Assembly: GCA_900547275.1 (NCBI GenBank)
Contig: URGA01000005.1
Location: 1-46,584, forward strand
DNA from: an uncultured Oscillospiraceae bacterium
GTDB taxonomy: Bacteria > Bacillota > Clostridia > Oscillospirales > Acutalibacteraceae
Reading direction: 5' to 3'
Length of the DNA: 46,584 nucleotides
Shown: positions 30,717 through 39,344 of the stretch, piece after piece
How positions within the stretch are numbered: position 1 is the first letter of the stretch
How the letters are laid out: every line of letters starts with the position of its first letter
Position numbers and translations under genes: made by a program
Notes under the pieces: model-generated
Database searches by the model: none
Told to the model about the DNA's origin: nothing
What the model saw: only the letters and a program-made list of their open reading frames with translations

Positions 30717-31781
30717 ATGAGTAAGGAATTTTTTGAAGCAGTCAAAATGCTTGAAGCGGAAAAAGGTATTCCTGCGGATTATCTTTATGAAAAGATTGCC
30801 GCGGCTATCGTTGTTGCCGCCAAGCACGACTACAACGGAAAGGACATCGTTCACTGCGATATAGACCCTGATAAACAGCGCATAAAGGTTTATGTTACTA
30901 AGAACGTTGTTGAGGAAATTGAAGACGAGGATACCGATCTGACTCTTGAAGAGGCTTTGGCAATCAAGAAGAGCGCCAAGGTAGGCAAGACCATCGATAT
31001 TCCTCTTAAAACAAAAGAATTCGGCAGAATTGTGGCTCAGACAGCGAAGCACGTTATCCGTCAGGGTATCCGCGAGGCTGAAAGAGGCCAGATGCTCCAG
31101 GAATTCCAGAGCAAAAATCAGGAGCTTATTTCAGCAAAAGTTGTTCGCATTGACCCTGTAACAGGCAACGCAACTCTTGAGATCGGAAAGAACGAAGCAA
31201 TCCTTCCGAAAGCGGAGCAGGTTCCCGGAGAAGTTCTTACTGAGAACAGCACAGTAAAGATTTTTGTGGTTGATGTTAAAGAAGGCGGCAAGGGTCCGAA
31301 GATCATGATCTCCCGCACTCATCCCGGACTTGTACGCCGTCTGTTTGAGCAGGAGGTTCCCGAGATATTCGACGGCACTATTGAGATTAAGTCGGTATCA
31401 CGTGAGGCCGGCTCAAGAACAAAGATAGCTGTTTACAGCAAAGACGAGGACGTAGATCCCGTAGGCGCCTGCATCGGACCGAGAGGTCAGCGTGTTTCAA
31501 ATATTGTTGACGCTCTTGGCGGCGAAAAGATTGATATTGTTAAGTACAGCGAAAACAGCGCAGAATTTGTTGCGGCGGCGCTTGCTCCGTCAGACGTTAT
31601 CAGTGTAGAAATTCTTGACGAGGACGCTAAAAGCTGCCGTGCAACTGTTCCGGACGACCAGCTCAGCCTTGCTATCGGCAACAAGGGCCAGAACGTAAGA
31701 CTTGCGGCAAAACTTACCGGCTGGAAGATAGATATTAAACCGGAATCAGGATTTTACGACGGTTCCGAACAGCAATCCTAA
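30717..31781 (+). CDS. nusA: Transcription termination/antitermination factor NusA
   Basis: NusA binds RNA polymerase and modulates pausing, termination and antitermination. The 354-residue protein has the N-terminal polymerase-binding domain (1-125), an S1 domain (about 130-200) and two KH domains (about 205-345, with VDPVGACIGPRGQRVSNIVDALGGEKID and LAIGNKGQNVRLAAKLTGWKIDI). It lacks the C-terminal acidic repeats of proteobacterial NusA, normal for Firmicutes. It follows rimP and precedes rnpM in the conserved order. A doubled GGAAA/AGGTGA site precedes the ATG. Confidence 0.97.
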   Translation: MSKEFFEAVKMLEAEKGIPADYLYEKIAAAIVVAAKHDYNGKDIVHCDIDPDKQRIKVYVTKNVVEEIEDEDTDLTLEEALAIKKSAKVGKTIDIPLKTKEFGRIVAQTAKHVIRQGIREAERGQMLQEFQSKNQELISAKVVRIDPVTGNATLEIGKNEAILPKAEQVPGEVLTENSTVKIFVVDVKEGGKGPKIMISRTHPGLVRRLFEQEVPEIFDGTIEIKSVSREAGSRTKIAVYSKDEDVDPVGACIGPRGQRVSNIVDALGGEKIDIVKYSENSAEFVAAALAPSDVISVEILDEDAKSCRATVPDDQLSLAIGNKGQNVRLAAKLTGWKIDIKPESGFYDGSEQQS

Positions 31782-31819
31782 AGCGCATAAAAGCGTATAG
31801 ACAGAACGGGGATGATAAT

Positions 31820-32086
31820 ATGAAAACGAAAAAAGTGCCTCTGCGTATGTGCGCAGGCTGCGGCGAAATGTTTGACAAGAGAAGCCTTGTCAGAGTTGTA
31901 AAGAGCCCTGACGGCGAAGTCAGCCTTGACCTTACAGGAAAAAAGGCAGGCCGCGGCGCTTACGTTTGTAAAAATCCCGAGTGCCTCCGAAAGGCGAGAA
32001 AGAAAAGGGCGTTTGAGCGTTCTTTCGGAATTGCCATTGACCCGGAGGTTTATGACAAAATGGAGGCCGAGATTGCCGATGAATAA
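31820..32086 (+). CDS. rnpM: YlxR/RnpM family RNA-binding protein
   Basis: The 88-residue protein (DUF448) has the family signatures VPLRMCAGCGEMFDKRSLVRVV and GRGAYVCKNPECLRKARKKRAFERSF. B. subtilis YlxR, renamed RnpM, binds the RNase P RNA and modulates its activity; nucleic-acid binding is the general family property. Cysteine pairs CAGC and CKNPEC are present. It lies between nusA and the L7Ae-like gene and overlaps the latter by eight bases, as in most Firmicutes. Confidence 0.93.
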   Translation: MKTKKVPLRMCAGCGEMFDKRSLVRVVKSPDGEVSLDLTGKKAGRGAYVCKNPECLRKARKKRAFERSFGIAIDPEVYDKMEAEIADE

Positions 32087-32405
32087 GGAAAAGGCGCTGT
32101 CCATGCTGGGGCTTGCCAGAAGAGCGGGGGCGCTTTCAATGGGTCACGATATGGCTGTTGAAAGTATCCGCAAAGGCAAAGCCGAATGCCTTTTGTTCTG
32201 CGCTGACGTGTCGCCAAGGCTTTTTCGTGATTTTGAGATCACGGCTGAAAAAAGCGGATGGCACAAAAAGGCGGTAAGAATAGAGCTTACCATGGACGAA
32301 GTCGGTCGCGCTGCCGGTTACAGAGCCGGCGTTATCACCGTGAACGACAAAAACTTGGCCAAAAAAATATGCGAATTATTGGATCAGGAGGAAAACGAAT
32401 GGTAA
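32079..32405 (+). CDS. L7Ae-family ribosomal-like RNA-binding protein (YlxQ)
   Basis: The 108-residue protein is the L7Ae/L30e/S12e-type kink-turn RNA-binding protein encoded between rnpM and infB in Firmicutes. Visible blocks are LGLARRAGALSMGHDMAVESIRKGKAECLLFCADVS and a C-terminal GVITVNDKNLAKKICELL. The ATG at 32079 inside the end of rnpM gives the correct N-terminus; the frame stays open upstream as an out-of-frame shadow of rnpM. Its stop overlaps the start of infB by seven bases. Confidence 0.88.
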   Translation: MNKEKALSMLGLARRAGALSMGHDMAVESIRKGKAECLLFCADVSPRLFRDFEITAEKSGWHKKAVRIELTMDEVGRAAGYRAGVITVNDKNLAKKICELLDQEENEW

Positions 32406-34768
32406 TAAAAGTAAAAGTTTCCGACGTCGCCAGCGGCTTCGGAGTCCAAAATAAAGAAATTTCCGAACTGCTCAGCAAATACTGCGGCAGTGCAAAGAAA
32501 TCCGCTTCTGCTGTTCTGGAGGAAGACGAACTGAATATCCTGTTCGACAAGATTACTCAGGAGCACAGCGTTGATAATTTTGACGCTTACTTTGCTCAGA
32601 AGCCGAAGAAGGCAAAGAGCGAGCAGAAGAAGGATAAGGAGAAAGAAAAGAAATCTTCTAATCCTCAGTCGGATAAGAAGCGCCAGAGCCAGGCGGCAAT
32701 TCTCCAGATGGCGGAGCAGGCGGCAAAGCGCGCTGAGGAAAAGGCTAAGAAGAAGGCTAACCAGGTTCCCCAGGCGAGAACAAAGGGTGAAGCCCGCCAC
32801 GTTGATACTCGAGTTAACAACGTAGATCTGGAAAAATACAACCAGAAGTACGAGGATATCGCTCCCGCTTCAAACATGGGCGATTATCAGAAGAAGCAGA
32901 AACTCAATCAGAAGTCAAAGCAGTACAGAAAGAAGAGACCCCAGGGTATGCACGCCCGCTCAAAGAAGGAGACCGAGGCGCAGCGCCTTGCCCGTATTGC
33001 CGAGCAGAGAAAGAAACAGCAGATTACAGTTAAAATCCCCGAAGAAATCACTGTTGGCGAGCTTTCAAATCTGCTTCGTATGACTGCTAACGAGGTAATC
33101 AAGAAGCTGATGAGCCTTGGCGTTATGGCAACGGTAAACGAGGTTATCGATTTTGATACCGCCGAGATCGTTGCAACAGAACTGGGCGCAAAGGTAGAAA
33201 AAGAAGTTGTCGTTTCTATTGAGGAACAGATTATCGAAGAAGAAAATGAAAACGACGAAAACGCGGTTAAACGTCCTCCCGTTGTATGCGTAATGGGTCA
33301 CGTTGACCACGGTAAAACTTCAATTCTTGACGCTATCCGTCATACAGACGTAACTTCAACAGAGGCCGGCGGAATTACTCAGCATATAGGCGCTTACCAG
33401 GTTGAAGTAAACGGCGAAAAGATAACTTTCCTTGATACTCCCGGCCATGCGGCGTTTACCGCAATGCGTGCAAGAGGCGCAATGGCAACGGATATTGCCG
33501 TGCTTGTTGTTGCCGCTGACGACGGTATCATGCCCCAGACAATCGAGGCTATAAACCACGCTAAGGCGGCAGGCGTTGATATTATTGTCGCTATCAATAA
33601 GATGGATAAAGAGGGAGCAAATCCCGACCGTGTTATGCAGCAGCTCACCGAGCACGAACTCGTTCCAGAGGAATGGGGCGGCGACGTTATCTGCGTTCCT
33701 GTTTCTGCCAAGACTAAGATGGGAATTGACAAGTTGCTTGAAACGGTTCTTCTTATTGCTGAAATGAACGAACTTAAAGCAAACCCCGACCGCTCAGCAA
33801 AGGGCGTTGTAATTGAGGCGAAGCTTGACAAGGGCAGAGGTCCTATCGCTACTCTTCTTGTTCAGAACGGAACGCTCCACGCAGGCGATATCATCATCGC
33901 AGGCACTGCGGTGGGTAAGGTAAGAGCAATGACCGACTACCGCGGAAGAAAGGTTAACAGTGCGGCTCCGTCTGTTCCTGTTGAAATTATGGGTCTTGAC
34001 AGCGCCCCTATGAGCGGCGACTCCTTCAACGCAGTATCTGACGAGCGTCTTGCAAGAGAGCTTGTTGAACAGCGTAAGGCTAAGGCGAAGGAAGAAGAAT
34101 TCAAGGCATTCCACAAGGTTACACTTGATACTCTGTTTGACACACTTCAGGAAGGCGAGCTGAAGAACTTCAATATCGTTATTAAAGCGGACGTTCAGGG
34201 CTCTGTTGAAGCGGTTAAACAGTCACTTCTAAAAATTGAGAATGATGAAGTTCGTGTTCACGTTATCCACGGTGCGGTAGGCGCCGTTAACGAGAGCGAC
34301 GTTATGCTTGCGGCGGCTTCAGACGCTATCATCGTTGCGTTCAACACCGGCATTGACCCGGTTGCAAAGGACAACGCTGAGCGCGACGGAGTTGAGATCC
34401 GCTCATACAATATTATTTACGACGCTATTGAAGAGATTGAAGCGGCAATGAGAGGAATGCGCGCACCCAAGTACCGTGATGTTGATACAGGTACTGCGGA
34501 AGTTCGCGAGGTTTACAAAATTTCCTCTGCCGGCACTATTGCAGGTTCGCTTGTTACCAGCGGCACAATCCGCCGCGACGGAAAAGTTCGCCTGGTTCGT
34601 GACGGCAAGCAGATTGCAGACGTTGCCATTGCAAACCTTAAACGCTTTAAGGACGATGTAAAGGAGGTTTCCTCCGGTTATGAATGCGGTATCAGTCTTG
34701 AAGGCTGGGAAGATATTCAGGCCGGCGACGTGCTTGAAGCCTACTATGTTGAAGAATACAGGGATTGA
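32399..34768 (+). CDS. infB: Translation initiation factor IF-2
   Basis: IF-2 is the GTPase that brings initiator tRNA to the 30S subunit and promotes subunit joining. From the ATG at 32399 (MVIKVKVSDVASG, with AGGAGG upstream) it has 789 residues. The N-terminal extension (about 45-200) is Lys/Glu/Gln-rich and variable, then an IF2_N domain (about 210-265). The G domain starts near 298: GHVDHGKT (G1), DTPGHAAFTAMRARGA (G3) and NKMDK (G4). C-terminal beta-barrel and fMet-tRNA-binding domains follow. Upstream in-frame residues read through the L7Ae gene are not IF-2. Confidence 0.97.
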   Translation: MVIKVKVSDVASGFGVQNKEISELLSKYCGSAKKSASAVLEEDELNILFDKITQEHSVDNFDAYFAQKPKKAKSEQKKDKEKEKKSSNPQSDKKRQSQAAILQMAEQAAKRAEEKAKKKANQVPQARTKGEARHVDTRVNNVDLEKYNQKYEDIAPASNMGDYQKKQKLNQKSKQYRKKRPQGMHARSKKETEAQRLARIAEQRKKQQITVKIPEEITVGELSNLLRMTANEVIKKLMSLGVMATVNEVIDFDTAEIVATELGAKVEKEVVVSIEEQIIEEENENDENAVKRPPVVCVMGHVDHGKTSILDAIRHTDVTSTEAGGITQHIGAYQVEVNGEKITFLDTPGHAAFTAMRARGAMATDIAVLVVAADDGIMPQTIEAINHAKAAGVDIIVAINKMDKEGANPDRVMQQLTEHELVPEEWGGDVICVPVSAKTKMGIDKLLETVLLIAEMNELKANPDRSAKGVVIEAKLDKGRGPIATLLVQNGTLHAGDIIIAGTAVGKVRAMTDYRGRKVNSAAPSVPVEIMGLDSAPMSGDSFNAVSDERLARELVEQRKAKAKEEEFKAFHKVTLDTLFDTLQEGELKNFNIVIKADVQGSVEAVKQSLLKIENDEVRVHVIHGAVGAVNESDVMLAAASDAIIVAFNTGIDPVAKDNAERDGVEIRSYNIIYDAIEEIEAAMRGMRAPKYRDVDTGTAEVREVYKISSAGTIAGSLVTSGTIRRDGKVRLVRDGKQIADVAIANLKRFKDDVKEVSSGYECGISLEGWEDIQAGDVLEAYYVEEYRD

Positions 34769-34770
34769 TT

Positions 34771-35121
34771 ATGGCTGGTTATCATATCGACAGAATATCC
34801 GAGGATATCAAAAGAGAAATTGTATCTGTAATGCGTGAACTCAAGGACCCCAGAATCAGCGGAATGCTGACCGTTGTTAAAGTCGACGTCAGCAATGATC
34901 TGAGCTACGCTAAGGTTTATATCAGCGCAATGGAAGGCTTTGAAGCGGCTAAACAGTCTGTAAAAGGACTTACCGCCGCTCAGGGCTATATCCGCCGCCA
35001 GCTTGGTAGCAGACTACACCTGCGCAAAAGCCCGGAGCTTAGATTTATTGCCGATGATTCGGTGGAAAAGGGATTCGAGTTGTTCAACAAGTTAAAGGAA
35101 ATTCAGAATGAGAATAAATGA
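34771..35121 (+). CDS. rbfA: Ribosome-binding factor A
   Basis: RbfA binds the 30S subunit and helps mature 16S rRNA at low temperature. The 116-residue protein has the KH-like family pattern: RISEDIKREIVSVMRELKDPRISG, LTVVKVDVSNDLSYAKVYISAMEG, and GYIRRQLGSRLHLRKSPELRFIADDSVEKG. The ATG at 34771, directly after the infB stop, is preferred to a TTG at 34765. It overlaps nrnA by 14 bases. Confidence 0.95.
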   Translation: MAGYHIDRISEDIKREIVSVMRELKDPRISGMLTVVKVDVSNDLSYAKVYISAMEGFEAAKQSVKGLTAAQGYIRRQLGSRLHLRKSPELRFIADDSVEKGFELFNKLKEIQNENK

Positions 35122-36049
35122 GAAAGAATGCGCACGTCTGCTTCTTGAGCATGACAATATTTTGATTTTGACCCATGCTCATCCTGACGGCGACACGCTG
35201 GGCAGCGGGTTCGGCCTTTGCCGCGCTCTTCTGCAGCTGGGCAAATTTGCCTATGTAAAAAATGCGGATGATATTCCGCCGAAATACAACTATCTGTTTG
35301 ACGATATAGTGCCGATGAAGTTTACGCCGTCATACGTTGTTTCCGTTGACGTTGCAACCGAAGGACTGCTTGGCTCAATACAGGGAAAGTACCATATTGA
35401 CCTTTGTATCGACCACCACGGCACCAACACGGAATACGCCGACAATCTTTTGCTGGACGATAACGCGGCGGCCGCCAGTGAGATTATTTACCGTGTAATA
35501 AAAGAACTGGGGGCAGAAGTTGACAAAGGTATTGCAAACTGCCTTTATACCGGTATTTCAACAGATACCGGCTGCTTCCGCTATGCTTCAGCCACCGGCA
35601 ATTCTTACCGTATTGCAGCAGATCTTATTGAGGCGGGCGCAGACAACGGCTATATCAACCGTATTATGTTTGAAACAAAGACAAAGACTTATGCCCGTCT
35701 TGAGCGTCTTGCACTTGAGTCAATGCGCTTTTATAACGACGAGCGTATCGCAATAATAACGGTTACCCAGGAGATGTATCATCTTACCGGCTCCAACGAG
35801 CAGGAGACCGAGGCACTGGCTCCGCTTACAAGACAGATTGAGGGCGTTGAGGTAGGCATTACCATAAGGGAAAAACCCGACGGCACCTGCAAAGCGTCTC
35901 TGCGCACTTTTGAAAGCGTAAACGCCGCAACCATCGCTAAGGCTTTCGGCGGCGGCGGTCATCCACAGGCAGCGGCGTGCAATCTTGATATGGACGTTAA
36001 GACAGCCCGGGCTAAACTCGTGGAGAAATGCGGAGAACTTCTGCAATGA
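35108..36049 (+). CDS. nrnA: DHH-family oligoribonuclease / pAp phosphatase NrnA
   Basis: NrnA degrades short RNA oligonucleotides and dephosphorylates 3'-phosphoadenosine 5'-phosphate. The 313-residue protein shows THAHPDGDTLGSG, VSVDVA, the CIDHHGTN motif that names the DHH family, ISTDTGCFRYASAT and the DHHA1 substrate motif GGGGHPQAAAC at the C-terminus. Its position after rbfA and before truB is the standard Firmicutes order. Its stop overlaps truB (ATGA). Confidence 0.93.
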   Translation: MRINEKECARLLLEHDNILILTHAHPDGDTLGSGFGLCRALLQLGKFAYVKNADDIPPKYNYLFDDIVPMKFTPSYVVSVDVATEGLLGSIQGKYHIDLCIDHHGTNTEYADNLLLDDNAAAASEIIYRVIKELGAEVDKGIANCLYTGISTDTGCFRYASATGNSYRIAADLIEAGADNGYINRIMFETKTKTYARLERLALESMRFYNDERIAIITVTQEMYHLTGSNEQETEALAPLTRQIEGVEVGITIREKPDGTCKASLRTFESVNAATIAKAFGGGGHPQAAACNLDMDVKTARAKLVEKCGELLQ

Positions 36050-36945
36050 CAGGTGTAATTTGTATTGATAAATGCCAGGGCAAGACTTCATTTGACGTTG
36101 TTGCCGCTGTCCGCCGCCTCACAGGTGAGCGAAAGGCAGGTCATACGGGCACTCTTGACCCTATGGCGACGGGTGTTCTTCCCGTAATGCTGGGCGGCGC
36201 TACAAGATTTCTTGATTTTTTGCCCGACAGCGACAAGCGTTACCGCGCAGTGTTTGAACTTGGCAGAACGACAGACACTCTTGACGATACGGGCACTGTA
36301 TTAACTACAAGCAAGGTTGAGTGCTCAAAAGAGGACGTTTTGGCAACTGCGTCAAAGTTTACGGGCGAGATAACACAGATCCCGCCTATGTATTCAGCGG
36401 TGAGTGTAAATGGCAGACGGCTTTATGAACTTGCCCGCAAAGGTGAAACTGTTGAACGCCCTGAGCGAAAAGCCACTGTTTACAGTCTTCAGGTTGTTTC
36501 TTCAGATGAAGTCAACAACAGATATACGATAGACGTGTCCTGCTCAAAGGGCACCTATATCCGTACGCTTATTGACGATATCGGAAGAGAACTTGGCTGT
36601 GGAGCTGTTATGACGGCTCTTCGGCGCACCTGTGCAATGGGGCTTGATGAGGAAAACTCTGTTACGCTGGAACGTCTGGGTGAAATCTGCTCAGAGGAAA
36701 ACGGAGTAAACAGTATTCTTATTCCCGTTGAGAAACTTCTGGAGGTTTATCCCTTCGTCCGCGTTACGGCGGCTCAGGGAAAGCGCTTTTCCAACGGCGG
36801 AGAACTGGACGGCGGAAGACTGCCTGTAAATATTCAGGACGGCCTTTACAGAGTGATTGACCAGGACGGCAGATTTCTGGGTCTCGGACGAGGCGACAGC
36901 GGGCAGAATTGCCTTAAAGTCGCGAGAATTCTGACCGTAAGATGA
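36046..36945 (+). CDS. truB: tRNA pseudouridine(55) synthase
   Basis: TruB converts U55 of the tRNA T-arm to pseudouridine. The 299-residue protein carries the catalytic Asp in GHTGTLDPMATGVLPV, plus DKRYRAVFELGRTTDTLDDTG, IPPMYSAVSVNGRRLYELAR and SCSKGTYIRTLIDDIG. A C-terminal PUA-like region follows. The ATG at 36046 overlaps the nrnA stop; an upstream in-frame ATG is out of keeping with the family N-terminus. It overlaps ribF by four bases. Confidence 0.96.
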   Translation: MTGVICIDKCQGKTSFDVVAAVRRLTGERKAGHTGTLDPMATGVLPVMLGGATRFLDFLPDSDKRYRAVFELGRTTDTLDDTGTVLTTSKVECSKEDVLATASKFTGEITQIPPMYSAVSVNGRRLYELARKGETVERPERKATVYSLQVVSSDEVNNRYTIDVSCSKGTYIRTLIDDIGRELGCGAVMTALRRTCAMGLDEENSVTLERLGEICSEENGVNSILIPVEKLLEVYPFVRVTAAQGKRFSNGGELDGGRLPVNIQDGLYRVIDQDGRFLGLGRGDSGQNCLKVARILTVR

Positions 36946-37775
36946 TGAAAGAATTTATGGAAGAAAATAAAAAAGATAAAATTGTAACAGCTGTTGCGCT
37001 GGGCGATTTTGACGGAATGCACCGCGCCCATAATATTGTTGTTACGGGTGCAGACAGAGTTGTTATTTATTGTGTGCATAACCATTTCACCCTTTTGCAG
37101 CGCAGTCTGTTTGAAAAGCGTTATCCCAACGCGGTTTTTGCCGATTTTGACGAAATACGAAATATGAGCGGCGAGCAGTTCATAGAAAATGTACTTATAG
37201 ACCACTTCCACGCGGGAATGGTGCTCTGCGGTTTCAATTTCCATTTTGGCAGAGACGCGGCGTGGAGCGCAATGAATATGCGCCAGTACCTTGAAAAGAA
37301 AGGCATTTGGGTTCGTATCCTTGAGCCCCAGATGTATAAGGGCGAGCCGATAAGCTCTACCCGTATACGCAGTGCTGTTCAAAAGGGAGAGATGGAAGCG
37401 GCGGCGGATATGCTGGGCTATCCGTTTACTTTTGAAAACATTGTGGTAACGGGCGACAGGCGCGGACGAACAATAGGATTTCCTACAGTAAATCAGTATT
37501 ATCCGGAGGGGCTCGTTCAGCCAAAGTTCGGCGTTTACGAAAGCCGCACCGTTGTTGACGGCAAAGAGTACAAGTCGTTTACAAATCTGGGAATACGGCC
37601 GACATGGCGGCTTGAAAAGCCTATGGCTGAAACCCATATTTTTGATTTTTCAGGTGATCTTTACGGCAAGACCGTTGAGGTCAGACTTATTCGCTATTTG
37701 CGCGAAGAAAAGACTTTCGCCTCCGTTGAGGCGCTGAAAGAGCAGTTGAATTATGATAAAAGCAGTATTGTTTGA
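36942..37775 (+). CDS. ribF: Bifunctional riboflavin kinase / FAD synthetase (divergent FAD-synthetase half)
   Basis: RibF makes FMN and then FAD from riboflavin. The 277-residue protein retains the kinase half well: ISSTRIRSAVQKGEMEAAADMLGYPF, GRTIGFPTVN, FGVYES and TNLGIRPTW. The N-terminal nucleotidyltransferase half is short and altered: the usual GxFDGxHxGH reads GDFDGMHRAH (Gly to Ala in the HxGH box), and the normal TFxPHP block reads VIYCVHNH. Typical RibF proteins are about 300-315 residues. FMN formation is likely; FAD formation is less certain. It overlaps the HAD gene by 23 bases. Confidence 0.88.
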   Translation: MMKEFMEENKKDKIVTAVALGDFDGMHRAHNIVVTGADRVVIYCVHNHFTLLQRSLFEKRYPNAVFADFDEIRNMSGEQFIENVLIDHFHAGMVLCGFNFHFGRDAAWSAMNMRQYLEKKGIWVRILEPQMYKGEPISSTRIRSAVQKGEMEAAADMLGYPFTFENIVVTGDRRGRTIGFPTVNQYYPEGLVQPKFGVYESRTVVDGKEYKSFTNLGIRPTWRLEKPMAETHIFDFSGDLYGKTVEVRLIRYLREEKTFASVEALKEQLNYDKSSIV

Positions 37776-38421
37776 TTTTGACGAAACGCTTCAGGACAGA
37801 ACTGCGGCGTTTGAAAAATATACGGACGCTTTTCTTGGTACATACCGCCCGAACCTTTCTTCGGCGGAGATAGAAAAGTGCAAGGAAGATATGCGAGAGA
37901 CAGGCAACGGCGGCTATGTCAACCGTGTTGAATGGTGCACAAAGCTTGTTAAAATGTGGAACTGGGCGGATGCTCCGTCTGCTGAGGAACTGGCAGGTCA
38001 TTACGATAAGTATTTCGGCGATTTCAACGTTATTTTTGACGACGCTGTTCCGATGCTGAAAGAACTGAAAAACAGGGGATACTATACGGGAGTTATAACA
38101 AACGGTCCGTCGTATCTTCAAAATCATAAGATGGACACAAGCGGTCTTAGACCATTTCTCGACATCGTTGTTGTCAGCGGCGACGTCGGCGTTCATAAAC
38201 CTGACCCGGCTCTGTTTATTTATACCGCAGAAAAGTTGGGCGTTGCCCCTGAGGAATGCGTTTATGTCGGCGATCACCCCGTAAACGATATAGAAGGCGC
38301 CCTTTCGGCAGGAATGAAAGCGGTTAGAATGAATACAGGCTGGTTTAAGGATCAGGACCTTAGAAGCGACGTTCCCACTATAACGAAAGTCAGCGGCGTT
38401 CTCAACTGCCTTGACGAATAA
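37753..38421 (+). CDS. HAD-superfamily phosphatase/hydrolase
   Basis: A 222-residue haloacid dehalogenase-like hydrolase with complete catalytic motifs: FDFDETL (motif I, the second Asp as general acid), VITNG (motif II), GVHKPDPALF (motif III Lys) and VGDHPVNDIEGA (motif IV acidic residues). A helical cap lies between motifs I and II (about 15-90). The substrate is not predictable from the sequence; small phosphorylated metabolites such as FMN or nucleotides are usual. Overlap with ribF hints at an FMN-related or general housekeeping role. No convincing terminator is seen after it. Confidence 0.88.
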   Translation: MIKAVLFDFDETLQDRTAAFEKYTDAFLGTYRPNLSSAEIEKCKEDMRETGNGGYVNRVEWCTKLVKMWNWADAPSAEELAGHYDKYFGDFNVIFDDAVPMLKELKNRGYYTGVITNGPSYLQNHKMDTSGLRPFLDIVVVSGDVGVHKPDPALFIYTAEKLGVAPEECVYVGDHPVNDIEGALSAGMKAVRMNTGWFKDQDLRSDVPTITKVSGVLNCLDE

Positions 38422-38475
38422 TTAGTTATATTTATTAAAACGATTATAACGAGAGCTGCGGCGCGGAAAAAAATA

Positions 38476-38504
38476 TTGACACCCGACGGGCTTTCTGCTA
38501 TAAT
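38476..38504 (+). promoter_or_regulatory. Consensus sigma-A promoter for rpsF-ssb-rpsR
   Basis: A perfect TTGACA (38476-38481), a 17-base spacer and a perfect TATAAT (38499-38504). Confidence 0.88.
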
Positions 38505-38507
38505 ACA

Positions 38508-38568
38508 AAGGCTGTCCGCAAGGGCGGTAATCCTTGCTCGGATTAGGAATCCGGGCCAAAAGACCAGA
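38508..38568 (+). promoter_or_regulatory. rpsF leader, candidate S6:S18 autoregulatory element
   Basis: Two stems are readable: GCAAGG (38518-38523) with CCTTGC (38532-38537), and CGGATT (38539-38544) with AATCCG (38548-38553), followed by GGGCCAAAAGACC before the AGGAGG site. S6:S18 leader motifs upstream of rpsF are known in many Firmicutes. I have not compared it base by base with that model. Confidence 0.5.
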
Positions 38569-38583
38569 AGGAGGTGCTTTAGA

Positions 38584-38874
38584 ATGGCATTAAAGAACTA
38601 TGAAATCGTATTGGTTTTCTCTCTTTCAAAGGGTGAGGAGGCTGTACAGGCTCTGAAGACAAAGTTCACTGATCTTATCAGCAAGAATGGCACTCTGGGC
38701 GAAGTAGAGGAATGGGGCAAGCGCAAACTCGCTTATCCTATCAACTATGAAACCGAGGGTTACTATGTTATTGCTCAGTTCAGTTGCGAAGAGACTTTCC
38801 CGGCAGAGCTTGACCGTGTAATCAACATTACAGACGGCGTACTTCGTTCTCTTATTGTTGCTAAAGGCGAATAA
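38584..38874 (+). CDS. rpsF: 30S ribosomal protein S6
   Basis: S6 pairs with S18 on the platform of the 30S subunit. The 96-residue protein has YEIVLVFSLSKGEEAVQAL, GEVEEWGKRKLAYPINYETEGYYVI and ELDRVINITDGVLRSLIVAK. The ATG at 38584, with a strong AGGAGGTG site, is the family start; the frame is open further upstream through the leader and promoter. First gene of the conserved rpsF-ssb-rpsR operon, 14 bases before ssb. Confidence 0.97.
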   Translation: MALKNYEIVLVFSLSKGEEAVQALKTKFTDLISKNGTLGEVEEWGKRKLAYPINYETEGYYVIAQFSCEETFPAELDRVINITDGVLRSLIVAKGE

Positions 38875-38888
38875 GGGGGAAGCGTAGC

Positions 38889-39326
38889 ATGATCAATGTT
38901 GTTGCACTCATGGGTCGTCTGACCTATGATCCGGAACTGAGAACAACTCCCAACGGTGTTTCTGTTGTCCGCTTCCAGATTGCGGTTGACCGCAATTTCC
39001 AGAGAGCAGGCGAGGAAAGAAAGGCTGATTTTATTGATATTACAGCCTGGCGTCAGACGGCAGAGTTCGTTTCACGTTATTTCCACAAAGGCTCTATGAT
39101 AGCAGTGGAAGGTTCTATCCAGACGGACAATTTCACCGATAAGGACGGAAACAAGAGAAAAAGCGTTCAGGTCGTTGCAAACAACGTGTCTTTCTGCGGC
39201 TCAAAGGCAGAAACAGGCACAACAACTACAAATCCTGCATTTGCTCAGCCGGCTCCCAGTTATGCCAGCGCTGACAACAGCGATTTTGAAGAGATTGTGG
39301 ACGACGATGACGACTTACCATTTTAA
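38889..39326 (+). CDS. ssb: Single-stranded DNA-binding protein
   Basis: SSB coats single-stranded DNA during replication and repair. The 145-residue protein has an OB fold (about 1-105: VVALMGRLTYDPELRTTPNGVSVVRFQIAVDR, DITAWRQTAEFVSRYFHKGSMIAVEGSIQTD), a flexible Pro/Thr/Ala linker, and the acidic tip EEIVDDDDDLPF used to recruit partner proteins. It lies between rpsF and rpsR, the normal order. GGGGGAAG precedes the ATG. Confidence 0.97.
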   Translation: MINVVALMGRLTYDPELRTTPNGVSVVRFQIAVDRNFQRAGEERKADFIDITAWRQTAEFVSRYFHKGSMIAVEGSIQTDNFTDKDGNKRKSVQVVANNVSFCGSKAETGTTTTNPAFAQPAPSYASADNSDFEEIVDDDDDLPF

Positions 39327-39344
39327 TGAAGGAGGAAACCAAGC

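Noticed and set aside
32258..32398. Longer N-terminus for IF-2
   Set aside because: The extra 47 residues are an out-of-frame reading of the L7Ae-like gene. The ATG at 32399 has a strong AGGAGG site and a normal IF-2 start.
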